Notes: generated by a model from the sequence alone, not told the origin. Positions 24,551-33,145 are shown, counted from the stretch's first letter. The stretch: 64,000 nt of DNA from JBFAPK01 sp040676675 (GCF_040676675.1 NZ_JBFAPK010000006.1:1-64000), one strand, 5' to 3'. Numbers and translations: made by a program.

Positions 24551-24982
24551 CTAGCCGTCCTCGCCGCGCAGGGAGCGGCGCATTCTGGTCAGGAGTTCGG
24601 CGAGCTGCGCCGTCTCCCGGTCGGTGAGCAGCGCGACGGCGTCCCGCTGGAGCTGGTCCATCGCCTCGGTGACGGGCTGCCGCAGCCGCCGGCCGCGCTC
24701 GGTCAGCCAGGTCCGGATGCGCCTGCGGTCCTGCTCGTCCGGCTCGCGGTGGACCAGCCCGGCGGCCTCCATCCGGCGCAGCGCCCGGGTCAGGGTCGCC
24801 GCCTCGACGCCGATCCGCTTGGCGATCTCGCTGGGCGTCAGGCCGTCCTCCGCCCAGAGGCACTCCAGCACGAACTGCTGGCCGGCGTGCACCCCGTACC
24901 CGCTCAGCCGCCGCTCCGTCTCACTCTTCGACGCGCGGGAGACCTCGACGAACCGCTCCCACACGTCCCTGGCCGCCGTCAC
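24551..24982 (-). CDS. MarR-family transcriptional regulator
   Basis: A 143-residue winged-helix dimeric repressor. The DNA-binding core reads LTPSEIAKRIGVEAATLTRALRRMEAAGLVHREPDEQDRRR, with helix-turn-helix (about 48-70) and the wing with its DxRR motif (about 83-87). N- and C-terminal helices form the dimer interface. It lies upstream of and co-directional with the SDR gene, and the palindromes between them are probably its operators. Divergently, the leader of an EF-Tu paralogue begins about 55 bases away. The inducer is unknown. Confidence 0.92.
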   Translation of the reverse strand: MTAARDVWERFVEVSRASKSETERRLSGYGVHAGQQFVLECLWAEDGLTPSEIAKRIGVEAATLTRALRRMEAAGLVHREPDEQDRRRIRTWLTERGRRLRQPVTEAMDQLQRDAVALLTDRETAQLAELLTRMRRSLRGEDG

Positions 24983-25037
24983 GGGAACTGACGCTACCTG
25001 GCGAAATAATCGGTGGCCCGGAGGCGGCGCGCTCGGC

Positions 25038-25043
25038 TAGCGT
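25038..25043 (+). promoter_or_regulatory. -10 element (TAGCGT) ahead of the EF-Tu leader
   Basis: TAGCGT lies 7 bases before the ATG of a 37-codon leader ORF, the same arrangement as the leaderless genes elsewhere in the window. No good -35 is visible. Confidence 0.4.
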
Positions 25044-25050
25044 GACCGCC

Positions 25051-25164
25051 ATGTTCGCCACGGTCGGTTTCGCGCGGCCCGCAGGTGTCTGCCTGCCGGG
25101 CGCCGCCGCCGTGTGCGCGGGGCCGGTACGGCCCGGCCGACTGGATAGCGGCGCGCGAGGCTGA
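25051..25164 (+). CDS. Putative 37-residue leader peptide of the EF-Tu paralogue
   Basis: The ORF starts with ATG 7 bases after TAGCGT, so it would be the first thing translated on a leaderless transcript. It is MFATVGFARPAGVCLPGAAA followed by 17 more residues, and its TGA (25162-25164) touches the first base of a perfect 10-base-pair hairpin. There is no known homologue. The arrangement resembles a translated leader controlling a downstream structure, but coding capacity is unproven. Confidence 0.3.
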   Translation: MFATVGFARPAGVCLPGAAAVCAGPVRPGRLDSGARG

Positions 25165-25201
25165 CCCTCCTCCCGCTCCAGCAGAACCCACGGAGGAGGG
25201 T
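25164..25201 (+). promoter_or_regulatory. Stem-loop in the 5' leader of the EF-Tu paralogue
   Basis: ACCCTCCTCC (25164-25173) pairs perfectly with GGAGGAGGGT (25192-25201) around an 18-base loop. The right arm contains a GGAGG ribosome-site-like sequence that the stem would hide. It is located 137 bases before the gene's ATG. Confidence 0.55.
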
Positions 25202-25337
25202 GGCCCGGTTTCCGGTGCCACCCCGTCGAGGCGTGGTGTCCGGACGCGCGGTTCTGGCGCGGAGATCCCAGCGGGTTTGGCAGCCCGCCCGCGTACCACC
25301 GTCCCGCCCTCCGACTATCCGACGAGGACAGTCAATC

Positions 25338-26525
25338 ATGGCCAAGAGCCAGTTCGTGCGGAACAAGCCGCACCTCAACATCGGCACGATGGGGCACGTC
25401 GACCACGGCAAGACCACCCTCACCGCCGCGATCACCAAGGTGCTCGCCGAGCGCGACCCGGCCGTCAACCGCTACGTCTCCTTCGACGGCATCGACCGGG
25501 CGCCGGAGGAGGTCGCCCGCGGCATCACCATCACCATCGCGCACGTCGAGTACGAGACCGCCACCCGGCACTACGCCCACGTCGACATGCCCGGCCACGC
25601 CGACTACGTGAAGAACATGATCACCGGTGCGGCCCAGGTGGACGGCGCCATCCTGGTCGTCTCGGCGCTGGACGGGGCGATGCCGCAGACCCGCGAGCAC
25701 GTGCTGCTCGCCCGGCGGGTCGGCGTGCCGTACCTGGTGGTGGCGATGAACAAGGCCGACGCCGTGGACGACCCGGAGCTGCTCGACCTGGTCGAGCTGG
25801 AGGTGCGCGAGCTGCTCGCCGAGTACGGCTTCCCGGGCGAGGAGGTGCCGGTGGTGCGCGTCTCCGCGCTGCGCGCGCTGGAGGGCGACCCGCGCTGGAC
25901 CGGCTCGATCGGGGAGCTGCTCGACGCGGTCGACCGGTACGTCCCGGTGCCGCCGCGCGAGCTGGAGAAGCCGTTCCTGATGCCGATCGAGAACGTGCTC
26001 ACCATCTCCGGGCGCGGCACCGTGGTGACCGGGGCGGTCGAGCGCGGCACGCTCCGCCCCGGCGAGGCCGTCGAGGTGGTCGGCCTCGGGCCGACGCTGT
26101 CGACCGTGGCGATCGGGCTGGAGACCTTCGGCCGGTCGCTGGAGGTGGCGCAGGCCGGGGACAACGCGGCGGTGCTGCTCCGTGGGGTCAAGCGCGACCA
26201 GGTGCAGCGCGGCCAGGTGGTGGCCCTGCCGGGCAGCGTCACCCCGCACCGGCGGTTCGCGGCGCAGCTCTACGCGCTGACCACCGCCGAGGGCGGGCGG
26301 CACACCCCGTTCCACGCGAACTACCGGCCGCAGTTCTACTTCCGCACCACCGACGTGGTCGGGACGCTGGAGCTGGGCGAGCTGCCGCGGGTCGACCCCG
26401 GCGACACGGTCGCGGTCACGGTCGCGCTGGGCCGGCCGATCGCGATGGACGTCGGGCTCGGCTTCGCGGTACGCGAGGGCGGCCGTACCGTCGCCGCCGG
26501 CACGGTCACCGAGCTGCTCGACTGA
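25338..26525 (+). CDS. Divergent elongation factor Tu paralogue (tuf3-like)
   Basis: The 395-residue protein retains the EF-Tu GTPase: GHVDHGKT (19-26), RGITI (61-65), DMPGHADY (83-90) and NKAD (138-141), plus domains II and III. It differs at normally fixed positions: DCPG is DMPG, and the usual EERQRGIT reads EEVARGIT. The domain III segment normally GLRFAIREGGRT is GLGFAVREGGRT, near positions where kirromycin resistance arises. Streptomyces species carry a similar divergent tuf3, which is stress-induced and in one producer antibiotic-resistant. The ATG at 25338 begins the MAKSQFVRNKPHLN core. It is not next to fusA or ribosomal genes, so it is not the housekeeping tuf. Confidence 0.9.
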   Translation: MAKSQFVRNKPHLNIGTMGHVDHGKTTLTAAITKVLAERDPAVNRYVSFDGIDRAPEEVARGITITIAHVEYETATRHYAHVDMPGHADYVKNMITGAAQVDGAILVVSALDGAMPQTREHVLLARRVGVPYLVVAMNKADAVDDPELLDLVELEVRELLAEYGFPGEEVPVVRVSALRALEGDPRWTGSIGELLDAVDRYVPVPPRELEKPFLMPIENVLTISGRGTVVTGAVERGTLRPGEAVEVVGLGPTLSTVAIGLETFGRSLEVAQAGDNAAVLLRGVKRDQVQRGQVVALPGSVTPHRRFAAQLYALTTAEGGRHTPFHANYRPQFYFRTTDVVGTLELGELPRVDPGDTVAVTVALGRPIAMDVGLGFAVREGGRTVAAGTVTELLD

Positions 26526-26921
26526 CCGGCCGCCCGGCGGGGTGGGGGGGGGGGGGGGGCGGCGGGGGGCCCCCCCCCCCCCCCCCCCGCCCCCCCCCCG
26601 GGGGGGGGGGGGGGGGGGCCGCCCGGCGGGCCGCCGGCTGGCAGAAGGGGGCNNNNNNNNNNTGTCGCTCCAAACGACCCACGCACTCCCCGACGCCACC
26701 CGTGCCAGGCCAGTGGTGGGTGGTCGCCAGCTCACGCGGTCGTCCAGCAGTAGATCATGTCCGGCGCGGCCGGCTCGTCCGGATTTCCTGCCACGTTCGT
26801 CCCCTGCTGGGAAATTCGCCGGTCACCCGGCCGGCCGGCCCGCATGTGCCGATCTGGATGCCTCGATGTGACAGACTCGCCGCTGCGCATAATTGGTGCT
26901 GTCCACCTGAAGGGGAGCGGA
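26526..26921. other. Intergenic region with assembly gap and homopolymer artefact
   Basis: Positions 26544-26640 are almost pure runs of G then C then G. They are followed by ten Ns (26653-26662), which mark a scaffold or read-joining gap; this sequence should not be trusted. From 26663 the sequence looks normal but contains no convincing gene until the lipoprotein at 26922. The gap hides the 3' flank of the EF-Tu gene. Confidence 0.9.
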
Positions 26922-27422
26922 ATGCGGATCTTCCGGCTACGTGTCGCGGTTCCGGCCGTGGCGCTGGTCCTGGCGCCGCTGGGCCTGACCGGCTGTGGCC
27001 TGGTCGGCGGCGGTACGACGCCCGGCGGTACGGAGAGCAGCCCGATCGACGACGGGCCGGAGAAGTCGCGTACGGCGGTCCAGGCCTACCTCGACGCCAT
27101 GAAGGCCAAGGACGCCGCGACCGGGCGCGGCCAGCTCTGCGCGCCGATGCAGGCGGGCTTCGACGCCTCGGCGAAGGGCCCCACCGGCGACTTCGCCAGC
27201 CACTTCAAGGTCACCGAGGCGTCCGTGACGGACGTCCGGTCCGACGGGGGCGCCCAGCAGGTCGGCGCCTCGGTCACGGTGGTCGTCGGCGACGGCGACG
27301 AGCAGCCGATGAACCTGCTCTTCACGGTGGTCAAGAGCCAGGGACAGTGGTGCATCGCCAAGGAGGTGCCGGGCGGCAAGGCCACCGGTACCCCCGATCC
27401 GGACACCAGTCCCGCCGGCTGA
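26922..27422 (+). CDS. Putative lipoprotein (NTF2-like / DUF4878-type)
   Basis: A 166-residue precursor with a lipoprotein signal: basic start RIFRLRV, hydrophobic stretch, lipobox LTGC (Cys near residue 27). A Gly/Thr linker follows, then a small alpha+beta domain (about 45-155) beginning AVQAYLDAMKAKDAATGRGQLC and ending with QWCIAKE, the pattern of NTF2-like DUF4878 domains. Two Cys residues in the domain could pair. The ATG at 26922 follows AAGGGGAGCGG. It lies between an assembly gap and the DAHP synthase gene. It would sit on the outer face of the membrane; the ligand is unknown. Confidence 0.8.
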   Translation: MRIFRLRVAVPAVALVLAPLGLTGCGLVGGGTTPGGTESSPIDDGPEKSRTAVQAYLDAMKAKDAATGRGQLCAPMQAGFDASAKGPTGDFASHFKVTEASVTDVRSDGGAQQVGASVTVVVGDGDEQPMNLLFTVVKSQGQWCIAKEVPGGKATGTPDPDTSPAG

Positions 27423-27506
27423 CCCCGTCCCCAGCAGGGGTGATCCGGGTCGCTCCCACGGGGCGGAACGCGCCACCTCGGCGGCGGCCCGGGGCGGTCG
27501 TCGCCG

Positions 27507-27512
27507 TACGCT
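27507..27512 (+). promoter_or_regulatory. -10 element (TACGCT) of the DAHP synthase gene
   Basis: TACGCT lies 7 bases before the ATG at 27520 with no ribosome site between, consistent with a leaderless mRNA. Confidence 0.5.
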
Positions 27513-27519
27513 TGCGGGC

Positions 27520-28929
27520 ATGCGCCATGAGTGGCACCAGTTGAGTTACCCGGGGGTGGACAACCCGGGCCTGCAGACGAGCCGCCCGACGATGGTGGAC
27601 TCCGCCGAGGACGAGGCGCTCGGCCTCGACCGGTGGCGGGGGCTGCCCCGCGCCCAGACACCGCCCTGGCCCGACCCGGCCAAGGTCGACGAGGTCTGCA
27701 AGATCCTCGAGAACGTGCCGTCGGTGGTGGCGCCGTACGAGGTCGACCAGCTGCGGCAGCGGCTGGCGCTGGTCTGCGAGGGCCGCGCGTTCCTGCTCCA
27801 GGGCGGGGACTGTGCCGAGACGTTCACCGACAACACCGAGAGCCACCTGCTCGCCAACGCGCGCACGCTGCTGCAGATGGCCGTCGTGCTCACGTACGGC
27901 GCCTCGCTCCCGGTGATCAAGGTTGCCCGGGTGGCCGGGCAGTACACGAAGCCGCGCTCGCAGCCGAACGACGCCCTCGGGCTGCCGGCCTACCGCGGCG
28001 ACATGATCAACTCGCTGGAGGCGCTGCCCGAGGCGCGGGTAGCCGACCCGCAGCGGATGATCCGGGCGTACGCGAACTCGGCCGCCGCCATGAACATGCT
28101 CCGGGCGTACCTGGCCGGCGGGCTGGCCGACCTGCACGCCGTGCACGACTGGAACAAGGGCTTCGTGAAGAACTCGCCGGCCGGCGAGCGCTACGACGCC
28201 ATCGCCCGGGAGATCGACCGCGCCCTCGCGTTCATCCGGGCCTGCGGCCTCACCGACGACGAGGCCCTGCGCACCGTCACCCTCTACGCCTCGCACGAGG
28301 CGCTGGCGCTGGAGTACGAGCGGGCGTTGACCCGTGTCTCCGCCGGCCGGGCGTACGGGCTCTCCGGGCACTTCCTCTGGATCGGCGAGCGGACCCGGCA
28401 GCTCGACGGCGCGCACATCGACTTCATCTCCCGAATCGCCAACCCCATCGGCGTCAAGATCGGGCCCAGCACCCGGCCCGACGACGCGATCGCGCTCTGC
28501 GAGCGGCTCAACCCCGACAACATCCCCGGCCGGCTCACCCTGGTCAGCCGGATGGGCAACCACCGGGTACGCGACGCGCTGCCGCCGCTGGTCGCCAAGG
28601 TCACCGCCGCCGGCGCGAAGGTGGTCTGGCAGTGCGACCCGATGCACGGCAACACCCACGAGTCCTCCAACGGCTACAAGACCCGGCACTTCGACCGGAT
28701 CGTCGACGAGGTGCTCGGCTACTTCGAGGTGCACCGCGAACTCGGTACCCACCCGGGCGGGCTGCACGTCGAGCTGACCGGCGAGGACGTCACCGAGTGC
28801 CTCGGCGGCGCCCAGGCGATCGAGGACGCGCACCTGCCCGACCGGTACGAGACCGCCTGTGATCCGCGCCTCAACACCCAGCAGTCCCTGGAGCTGGCCT
28901 TCCTCGTGGCCGAGATGCTGCGGGGATGA
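27520..28929 (+). CDS. aroG: Class II 3-deoxy-7-phosphoheptulonate synthase
   Basis: This enzyme condenses phosphoenolpyruvate and erythrose-4-phosphate, the entry step of aromatic amino acid synthesis. The 469 residues fit the plant-like class II family of actinobacteria (M. tuberculosis Rv2178c). Visible landmarks are LLQGGDCAETF with the metal-binding Cys, KVARVAGQYTKPRS, GAHIDFISRIANPIGVKIGP, WQCDPMHGNTHES and GGLHVELTGEDVTECLGG, which together supply the substrate and metal ligands. The ATG is only 7 bases after a -10-like TACGCT. It opens a block resembling the mycobacterial Rv2172c-Rv2182c neighbourhood; a threonine aldolase gene follows 66 bases downstream. Confidence 0.96.
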   Translation: MRHEWHQLSYPGVDNPGLQTSRPTMVDSAEDEALGLDRWRGLPRAQTPPWPDPAKVDEVCKILENVPSVVAPYEVDQLRQRLALVCEGRAFLLQGGDCAETFTDNTESHLLANARTLLQMAVVLTYGASLPVIKVARVAGQYTKPRSQPNDALGLPAYRGDMINSLEALPEARVADPQRMIRAYANSAAAMNMLRAYLAGGLADLHAVHDWNKGFVKNSPAGERYDAIAREIDRALAFIRACGLTDDEALRTVTLYASHEALALEYERALTRVSAGRAYGLSGHFLWIGERTRQLDGAHIDFISRIANPIGVKIGPSTRPDDAIALCERLNPDNIPGRLTLVSRMGNHRVRDALPPLVAKVTAAGAKVVWQCDPMHGNTHESSNGYKTRHFDRIVDEVLGYFEVHRELGTHPGGLHVELTGEDVTECLGGAQAIEDAHLPDRYETACDPRLNTQQSLELAFLVAEMLRG

Positions 28930-28995
28930 TCGAGGGGATCCGTCGGGGCCGGACCGGCCCCGACGAACCCGAGCGCGAAAGGCGGCGGTGAGCCC

Positions 28996-30054
28996 GTGTA
29001 CCAGACCATCCCCACCCCCGACGGCGGCGAGGCCCCCGTCGACCTGCGCTCGGACACCGTCACCCGGCCCACCGCCGGGATGCGCGCCGCGATGGCCGAG
29101 GCCGAGGTCGGCGACGACGTGTACGGCGAGGACCCCACCGTCAACGCGCTCGAAGCCGAGGTCGCCGCCCTCTTCGGGCACGAGGCCGCGCTGTTCGCGC
29201 CGACCGGGTCGATGGCCAACCAGATCGCGCTCCAGGTGCTGGTGCCGCCGGGCGGCGAACTGCTCTGCGACGCGGACGCCCACGTGGTGACGTACGAGGT
29301 CGGCGCCGCCGCCGCGTACGGGGGGATCTCCTCGCGGACCTGGCCGGCGGCGGGCGCCGACCTCGACCCCGAGCTGGTCGCCGCGATGGTTCGGCCGGAC
29401 GGCTACGGCGCGGTACCGACCCGGGCGATCGCCGTCGAGCAGACCCACAACCGCGGCGGTGGCGGGATCATCCCGCTGGAGACCCTGCGGCAGCTGCGCC
29501 GGACCGCCGACGGGGCGGGGCTCGGCCTGCACTGCGACGGCGCCCGGATCTGGCACGCGCACGTCGCCGACGGGGTGCCGCTGGCGACGTACGGGCAGCT
29601 CTTCGACACGCTCTCGGTCTGCCTCTCCAAGGGGCTCGGCGCCCCGGTCGGCTCGCTCGTGGTGGGCAGCGCCGAGCGCGTCGCGGCGGCCCGGGTGATC
29701 CGCAAGCGGATGGGCGGGGGCATGCGCCAGGCCGGCATCCTCGCCGCCGCGGGCCGGTACGCGCTGCGCCACCACGTCGAGCGGCTCGCCGAGGACCACG
29801 TACGGGCGGCCCGGCTCGCCGAGGCGCTCTCGCCCTTCGGCGTCGTACCCGGCCAGGTCCGGACCAACATCGTGTCGCTCGACCTGAGCAAGTCGACGTT
29901 GGACGCCCCGGCGCTCGCGGCGGCGGCGCGCGAGCGGGGCGTACTCGTCTCGGTGGTCGGGCCGCGCACCGCGCGCCTGGTCACCCACCTCGACCTCGAC
30001 GACGCCACGGTGGACCGGGCCGCCGAGGCCCTCGCCGGCATCCTCCGCGGCTGA
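28996..30054 (+). CDS. ltaE: Low-specificity L-threonine aldolase
   Basis: A pyridoxal-phosphate enzyme that cleaves L-threonine or allo-threonine to glycine and acetaldehyde. The 352-residue protein shows the family start VDLRSDTVTRPTAGMRAAM, the EVGDDVYGEDPTVNALE block, the FAPTGSMANQIAL cofactor-phosphate loop, and LHCDGAR with the Asp that contacts the cofactor. The Schiff-base Lys is in CLSKGLGAP (about Lys212). The GTG at 28996 is the first in-frame start and precedes the homology closely. It is co-directional with aroG and probably co-transcribed. Confidence 0.93.
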   Translation: MYQTIPTPDGGEAPVDLRSDTVTRPTAGMRAAMAEAEVGDDVYGEDPTVNALEAEVAALFGHEAALFAPTGSMANQIALQVLVPPGGELLCDADAHVVTYEVGAAAAYGGISSRTWPAAGADLDPELVAAMVRPDGYGAVPTRAIAVEQTHNRGGGGIIPLETLRQLRRTADGAGLGLHCDGARIWHAHVADGVPLATYGQLFDTLSVCLSKGLGAPVGSLVVGSAERVAAARVIRKRMGGGMRQAGILAAAGRYALRHHVERLAEDHVRAARLAEALSPFGVVPGQVRTNIVSLDLSKSTLDAPALAAAARERGVLVSVVGPRTARLVTHLDLDDATVDRAAEALAGILRG

Positions 30055-30108
30055 CGCCCCGCGCCAGCGGCCGGCGGCGGGGTCGTCGCGCCCGCCCCGG
30101 CCGGGCCG

Positions 30109-30996
30109 TCAGGGACGCAGCCGCTTGAGGGTGGCGATGTCGGCGGCGTGCCCGGCGTTGTCGTCCCCGCTCGGGGTCTCCACCACCACCGGCACCCCGG
30201 CCGTGGCCGGGTGCCGCATCAGCTCGGCGAAGGGTGCCTCGCCGATCGTGCCCTTGCCGATGTTCTCGTGCCGGTCCCGGGTCGAACCGCAGGGGTCGCG
30301 GGAGTCGTTGGCGTGCACCAGCCAGAGCCGCTCGGCGCCGACCGTGGCGACCAGCGTGTCCAGCGTCTCGGTCATCCCGCCGACCCGGGCCAGGTCGTGG
30401 CCGGCCGCCCAGGCGTGGCAGGTGTCGAAGCAGACCCCCAGCGCCGGGTGCCGGTCGACCGCCTCCAGGTACGGTCCGAGGTGCTCCACCCGGGAGGCCA
30501 GCGACCGTCCGCCGCCCGCGCTCGGCTCGACCAGCAGCCGCGGCCCGTCCTCGGCCGCCGCGGCGGTGTCCAGCAGCGGCAACAGGGACTCGCGTACCTG
30601 CCGCATCGCCGTGTCGTAGTAGTCGGGGTCCACGGCGCTGCCGGCGTGGAAGACCACCCCGCGCGCGCCGATCGCCCGTCCCCGCCGCAGCGCGTGCTCC
30701 AGCGCGGCTACCGACCGCTCCACCGTCGTCGCGGTGGGGGAGCCGAGGTTGACCAGCAGCGACGCGTGGATGTAGACGGCCAGGCCGCGCTCGGCGCAGC
30801 CGGCCCGGAAGCCCTCGTCCTGTCTCGGGTCGCCGGGCGGCAGCGCCCAGCCGCGCGAGTTGCCCACGTAGACCTGGACCAGCTCGGACTCCACCGAGTC
30901 GGCGTACGGCAGCGCCGCCTTGGCCAGCCCGCCCGAGGTGGGGGTGTGCGACCCGACCGGCGCGAGGCGGGTGGTCGTCTCCGTCACGGTTGTCAT
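30109..30996 (-). CDS. nfo: Deoxyribonuclease IV (endonuclease IV)
   Basis: A zinc-dependent AP endonuclease of base-excision repair that cuts DNA at abasic sites. The 295-residue TIM-barrel protein shows the expected metal-ligand blocks: VYIHASLLVNLGSP, GVVFHAGSA, LLVEPSAGGG, VCFDTCHAWAAGHD, LWLVHANDSRDPCGS with DRHENIGKGTIG, and VVVETPSG near the end. Its ATG is one base after the stop of the kinase gene (TGAGATG), so the two are coupled. The N-terminus (MTTVTETTTRLAPVGSHTP) reaches the conserved GxH start. It is well conserved, with no unusual residues noticed. Confidence 0.94.
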   Translation of the reverse strand: MTTVTETTTRLAPVGSHTPTSGGLAKAALPYADSVESELVQVYVGNSRGWALPPGDPRQDEGFRAGCAERGLAVYIHASLLVNLGSPTATTVERSVAALEHALRRGRAIGARGVVFHAGSAVDPDYYDTAMRQVRESLLPLLDTAAAAEDGPRLLVEPSAGGGRSLASRVEHLGPYLEAVDRHPALGVCFDTCHAWAAGHDLARVGGMTETLDTLVATVGAERLWLVHANDSRDPCGSTRDRHENIGKGTIGEAPFAELMRHPATAGVPVVVETPSGDDNAGHAADIATLKRLRP

Positions 30997-30997
30997 C

Positions 30998-32992
30998 TCA
31001 GAAGCACCAGAGTGTGATCGCGGTACCCGGGGGCACCTGGGCGTTCTCGCCGGGCGTCTGGGTACGCACCAGGCCCTGCGGGTTGAGCTGGATCTGCACC
31101 TGCAACTGCTGGCCCTCGAGCACCTGCTTGGCCTGCTGGCAGGGCATGTTCATCACGCTCGGTACGACCACGGCCGGCGGGCCCTTGCTGACGTCGATCT
31201 TGACTTCGCTGCCCCGCTCCACGCCGGCACCGTCGGCCGGGTCCTGCCCGATGACCTGGTCCTTCGGCTTGTCGGAGTCCTTGTACTGCTCGACGACCTG
31301 CAGACCCAGCTCGGAGAGCTTGGACCGGACCTCGTTGATGTTCTTGCCCACCAGGTTCGGCACGGTGATCGGCGCCCGGCCCTTGCTCACCGTCACGGTG
31401 ACCTTGCTGCCGGGCTTGACCTCGGTGCCGGGCTTCGGGTCTACGGCGATGACCACCCCGGCGGGCAGGTTGTCGTCGTACCGGTCGGGCCCTTTCGCCA
31501 CCACGAGCTTGGCCTTCGTCAGGTCGATCTCGGCCAGGTCGTACGTCTTGCCCGTCACGTCCGGCACCTGGTAGCGCTCCGGCCCCAGCGAGAGGACCAG
31601 GGTGATGGTGCCGCCCTTGACGATCCGCTCGCTCGACGCCGGGTCCTGTTGCAGCACGACGTCCTTTGCGGCGTTCTCGTCGTAGCGCGCCTCGCCGTAC
31701 CTCAGGGTGAAGCCGGCCCGGGCGGCCTGCGCCTCGGCGTCCGCCTTGGACATGGTCACCAGCTGCGGGGCGACCGTGTAACGGCCGACGCCGAACCACC
31801 AGCCACCGATGGCGGCCACCAGGCCGAGCGCCACGATCGCGGCGGCGACCCCGATCCGACCCCGCCGGTCGGCCATCACCCGGTCCCGCAGCTCCCGGAG
31901 CTGCCCGAGCAGGCCACCCGCCGGGTCGGCGGCGCGCCGGCGGTGTGGCTTCCCGGGGTCCTTCTGCTCCGGCAGCCGGGCCCAGGAGGGGCGGTCGGCG
32001 GTCGGCGGTACCGCCGAGACGATCATGGTCGGCTGGGCGATCTGGATGGTCGGGTCGGCGACCGGGCGCAGCACGGCGGTACGGGCGCTCGCCTGGGCGC
32101 CGAGGTCCTCGCGGGCCAGCTGCACCTCGGCGTGGAACGCGCCCGCGTCGGAGGGCCGGGCGCCGGGGTCGCGGCGGGTGGCGCGTACCACCAGCTCGTC
32201 GAGGGCCGGGGGAAGCCCGGGTACCAGCGTCGACGGGGGCGGTACGTCGCGGTCAACGTGCTGCCAGGCGACGTCGACCGGTCGGCCGCCGTCGTACGGG
32301 ACCCGCCCGGTGAGCATCTCGAACAGCACGATGCCGGCCGAGTAGACGTCGGTACGCGGGTCGGCGTGGCCGTCGGTGACCAGCTCGGGCGCCACGTACG
32401 CGACCGTGGCCATCAGCTGGCCGCCGGTGTCGTCCTCGGCGCTGGCCTCCACCGCCCGGGCCAGCCCGAAGTCGGCGACCTTGACCACGCCGTCGACCAG
32501 GTTGTTCAACCCGCCGCTGGGCGCCTCGGTGACCAGCACGTTCTCGGGCTTCACGTCCCGGTGGACCAGCCCGGCGCGGTGCGCGGCGGCGACGGCCGCG
32601 AGCATCTGCTCCGCGATCGCCAGCGCCTCGTCCGGGTTCAGCCGGCCCCGCTCGGTCAGGATCTCGCGCAGCGTCCGGCCCCGGACGTACTCCATCACGA
32701 GGTACGGCAGGCCGGCGTGGGTGCCCTGGTCGTAGACCGCCACCACGTTGGGGTGGGTCAGCCGGGCGATCGTCTTCGCCTCGTCGGTGAAGCGCTGCAG
32801 GAAGTTGGCGGCCCGGGCGCGGGCGTCCTGCGCCTGCGTCGGGTGAATGATCTTCAGGGCCACGGTGCGCTCCAGGCGCTCGTCCGTGGCCGTGTAGACC
32901 GTCGCCATTCCGCCACGGGCCACGCGACCGCGGATGCGGTAGCGCCCGTCGATCAGCGAGCCAAGCAACGTGTCGGCGACCTGTATGTCCAT
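30998..32992 (-). CDS. Transmembrane Ser/Thr protein kinase with four PASTA domains
   Basis: A 664-residue Stk/Pkn-type receptor kinase. The kinase domain (about 16-285) has the Gly loop GRVARGGMATVY, VALKII Lys, HRDVKPENVL and ADFGLA. A Pro/Arg juxtamembrane region leads to one transmembrane helix (about 377-400). Four extracellular PASTA repeats follow, each about 65 residues with SKG or SLG endings; these bind peptidoglycan fragments. The tail ends ITLWCF, and MPC in the last repeat offers a disulfide partner. It occupies the place of M. tuberculosis pknL, which lacks PASTA repeats, next to the Rv2175c-like gene. The ATG is 8 bases after TAGACT (leaderless). Confidence 0.93.
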   Translation of the reverse strand: MDIQVADTLLGSLIDGRYRIRGRVARGGMATVYTATDERLERTVALKIIHPTQAQDARARAANFLQRFTDEAKTIARLTHPNVVAVYDQGTHAGLPYLVMEYVRGRTLREILTERGRLNPDEALAIAEQMLAAVAAAHRAGLVHRDVKPENVLVTEAPSGGLNNLVDGVVKVADFGLARAVEASAEDDTGGQLMATVAYVAPELVTDGHADPRTDVYSAGIVLFEMLTGRVPYDGGRPVDVAWQHVDRDVPPPSTLVPGLPPALDELVVRATRRDPGARPSDAGAFHAEVQLAREDLGAQASARTAVLRPVADPTIQIAQPTMIVSAVPPTADRPSWARLPEQKDPGKPHRRRAADPAGGLLGQLRELRDRVMADRRGRIGVAAAIVALGLVAAIGGWWFGVGRYTVAPQLVTMSKADAEAQAARAGFTLRYGEARYDENAAKDVVLQQDPASSERIVKGGTITLVLSLGPERYQVPDVTGKTYDLAEIDLTKAKLVVAKGPDRYDDNLPAGVVIAVDPKPGTEVKPGSKVTVTVSKGRAPITVPNLVGKNINEVRSKLSELGLQVVEQYKDSDKPKDQVIGQDPADGAGVERGSEVKIDVSKGPPAVVVPSVMNMPCQQAKQVLEGQQLQVQIQLNPQGLVRTQTPGENAQVPPGTAITLWCF

Positions 32993-33000
32993 CGGCAGGC

Positions 33001-33006
33001 AGTCTA
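33001..33006 (-). promoter_or_regulatory. -10 element (TAGACT) of the PASTA kinase gene
   Basis: On the minus strand TAGACT lies 8 bases before the ATG at 32992, with no ribosome site. A leaderless mRNA is likely. Confidence 0.5.
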
Positions 33007-33133
33007 TGTGTCGGGAGGGTGAGGGTAGAACAGGATGCTACAGGCGGCACCCCACCGAGGCCGGAGCGGTTCGTCGCGACGGACCTGCTCGCGCGCGGGT
33101 GGGGTGGGCGTTTGCGGGGGCGACCGGTCGTGG

Positions 33134-33139
33134 CAGGGT
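33134..33139 (+). promoter_or_regulatory. -10-like element (CAGGGT) of the Rv2175c-like gene
   Basis: CAGGGT lies 6 bases before the GTG at 33146. It deviates from TAnnnT only in the first base, so the same leaderless layout is likely but weaker. Confidence 0.35.
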
Positions 33140-33145
33140 GATTAC

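Noticed and set aside
26336..26735. Frames running through the N gap
   Set aside because: They include unknown residues and homopolymer artefacts, so they cannot be interpreted as genes.
27331..29988. 885-codon minus-strand frame
   Set aside because: It lies opposite the DAHP synthase and threonine aldolase genes, both with full motif sets; its own sequence is Gly/Arg/Val filler.
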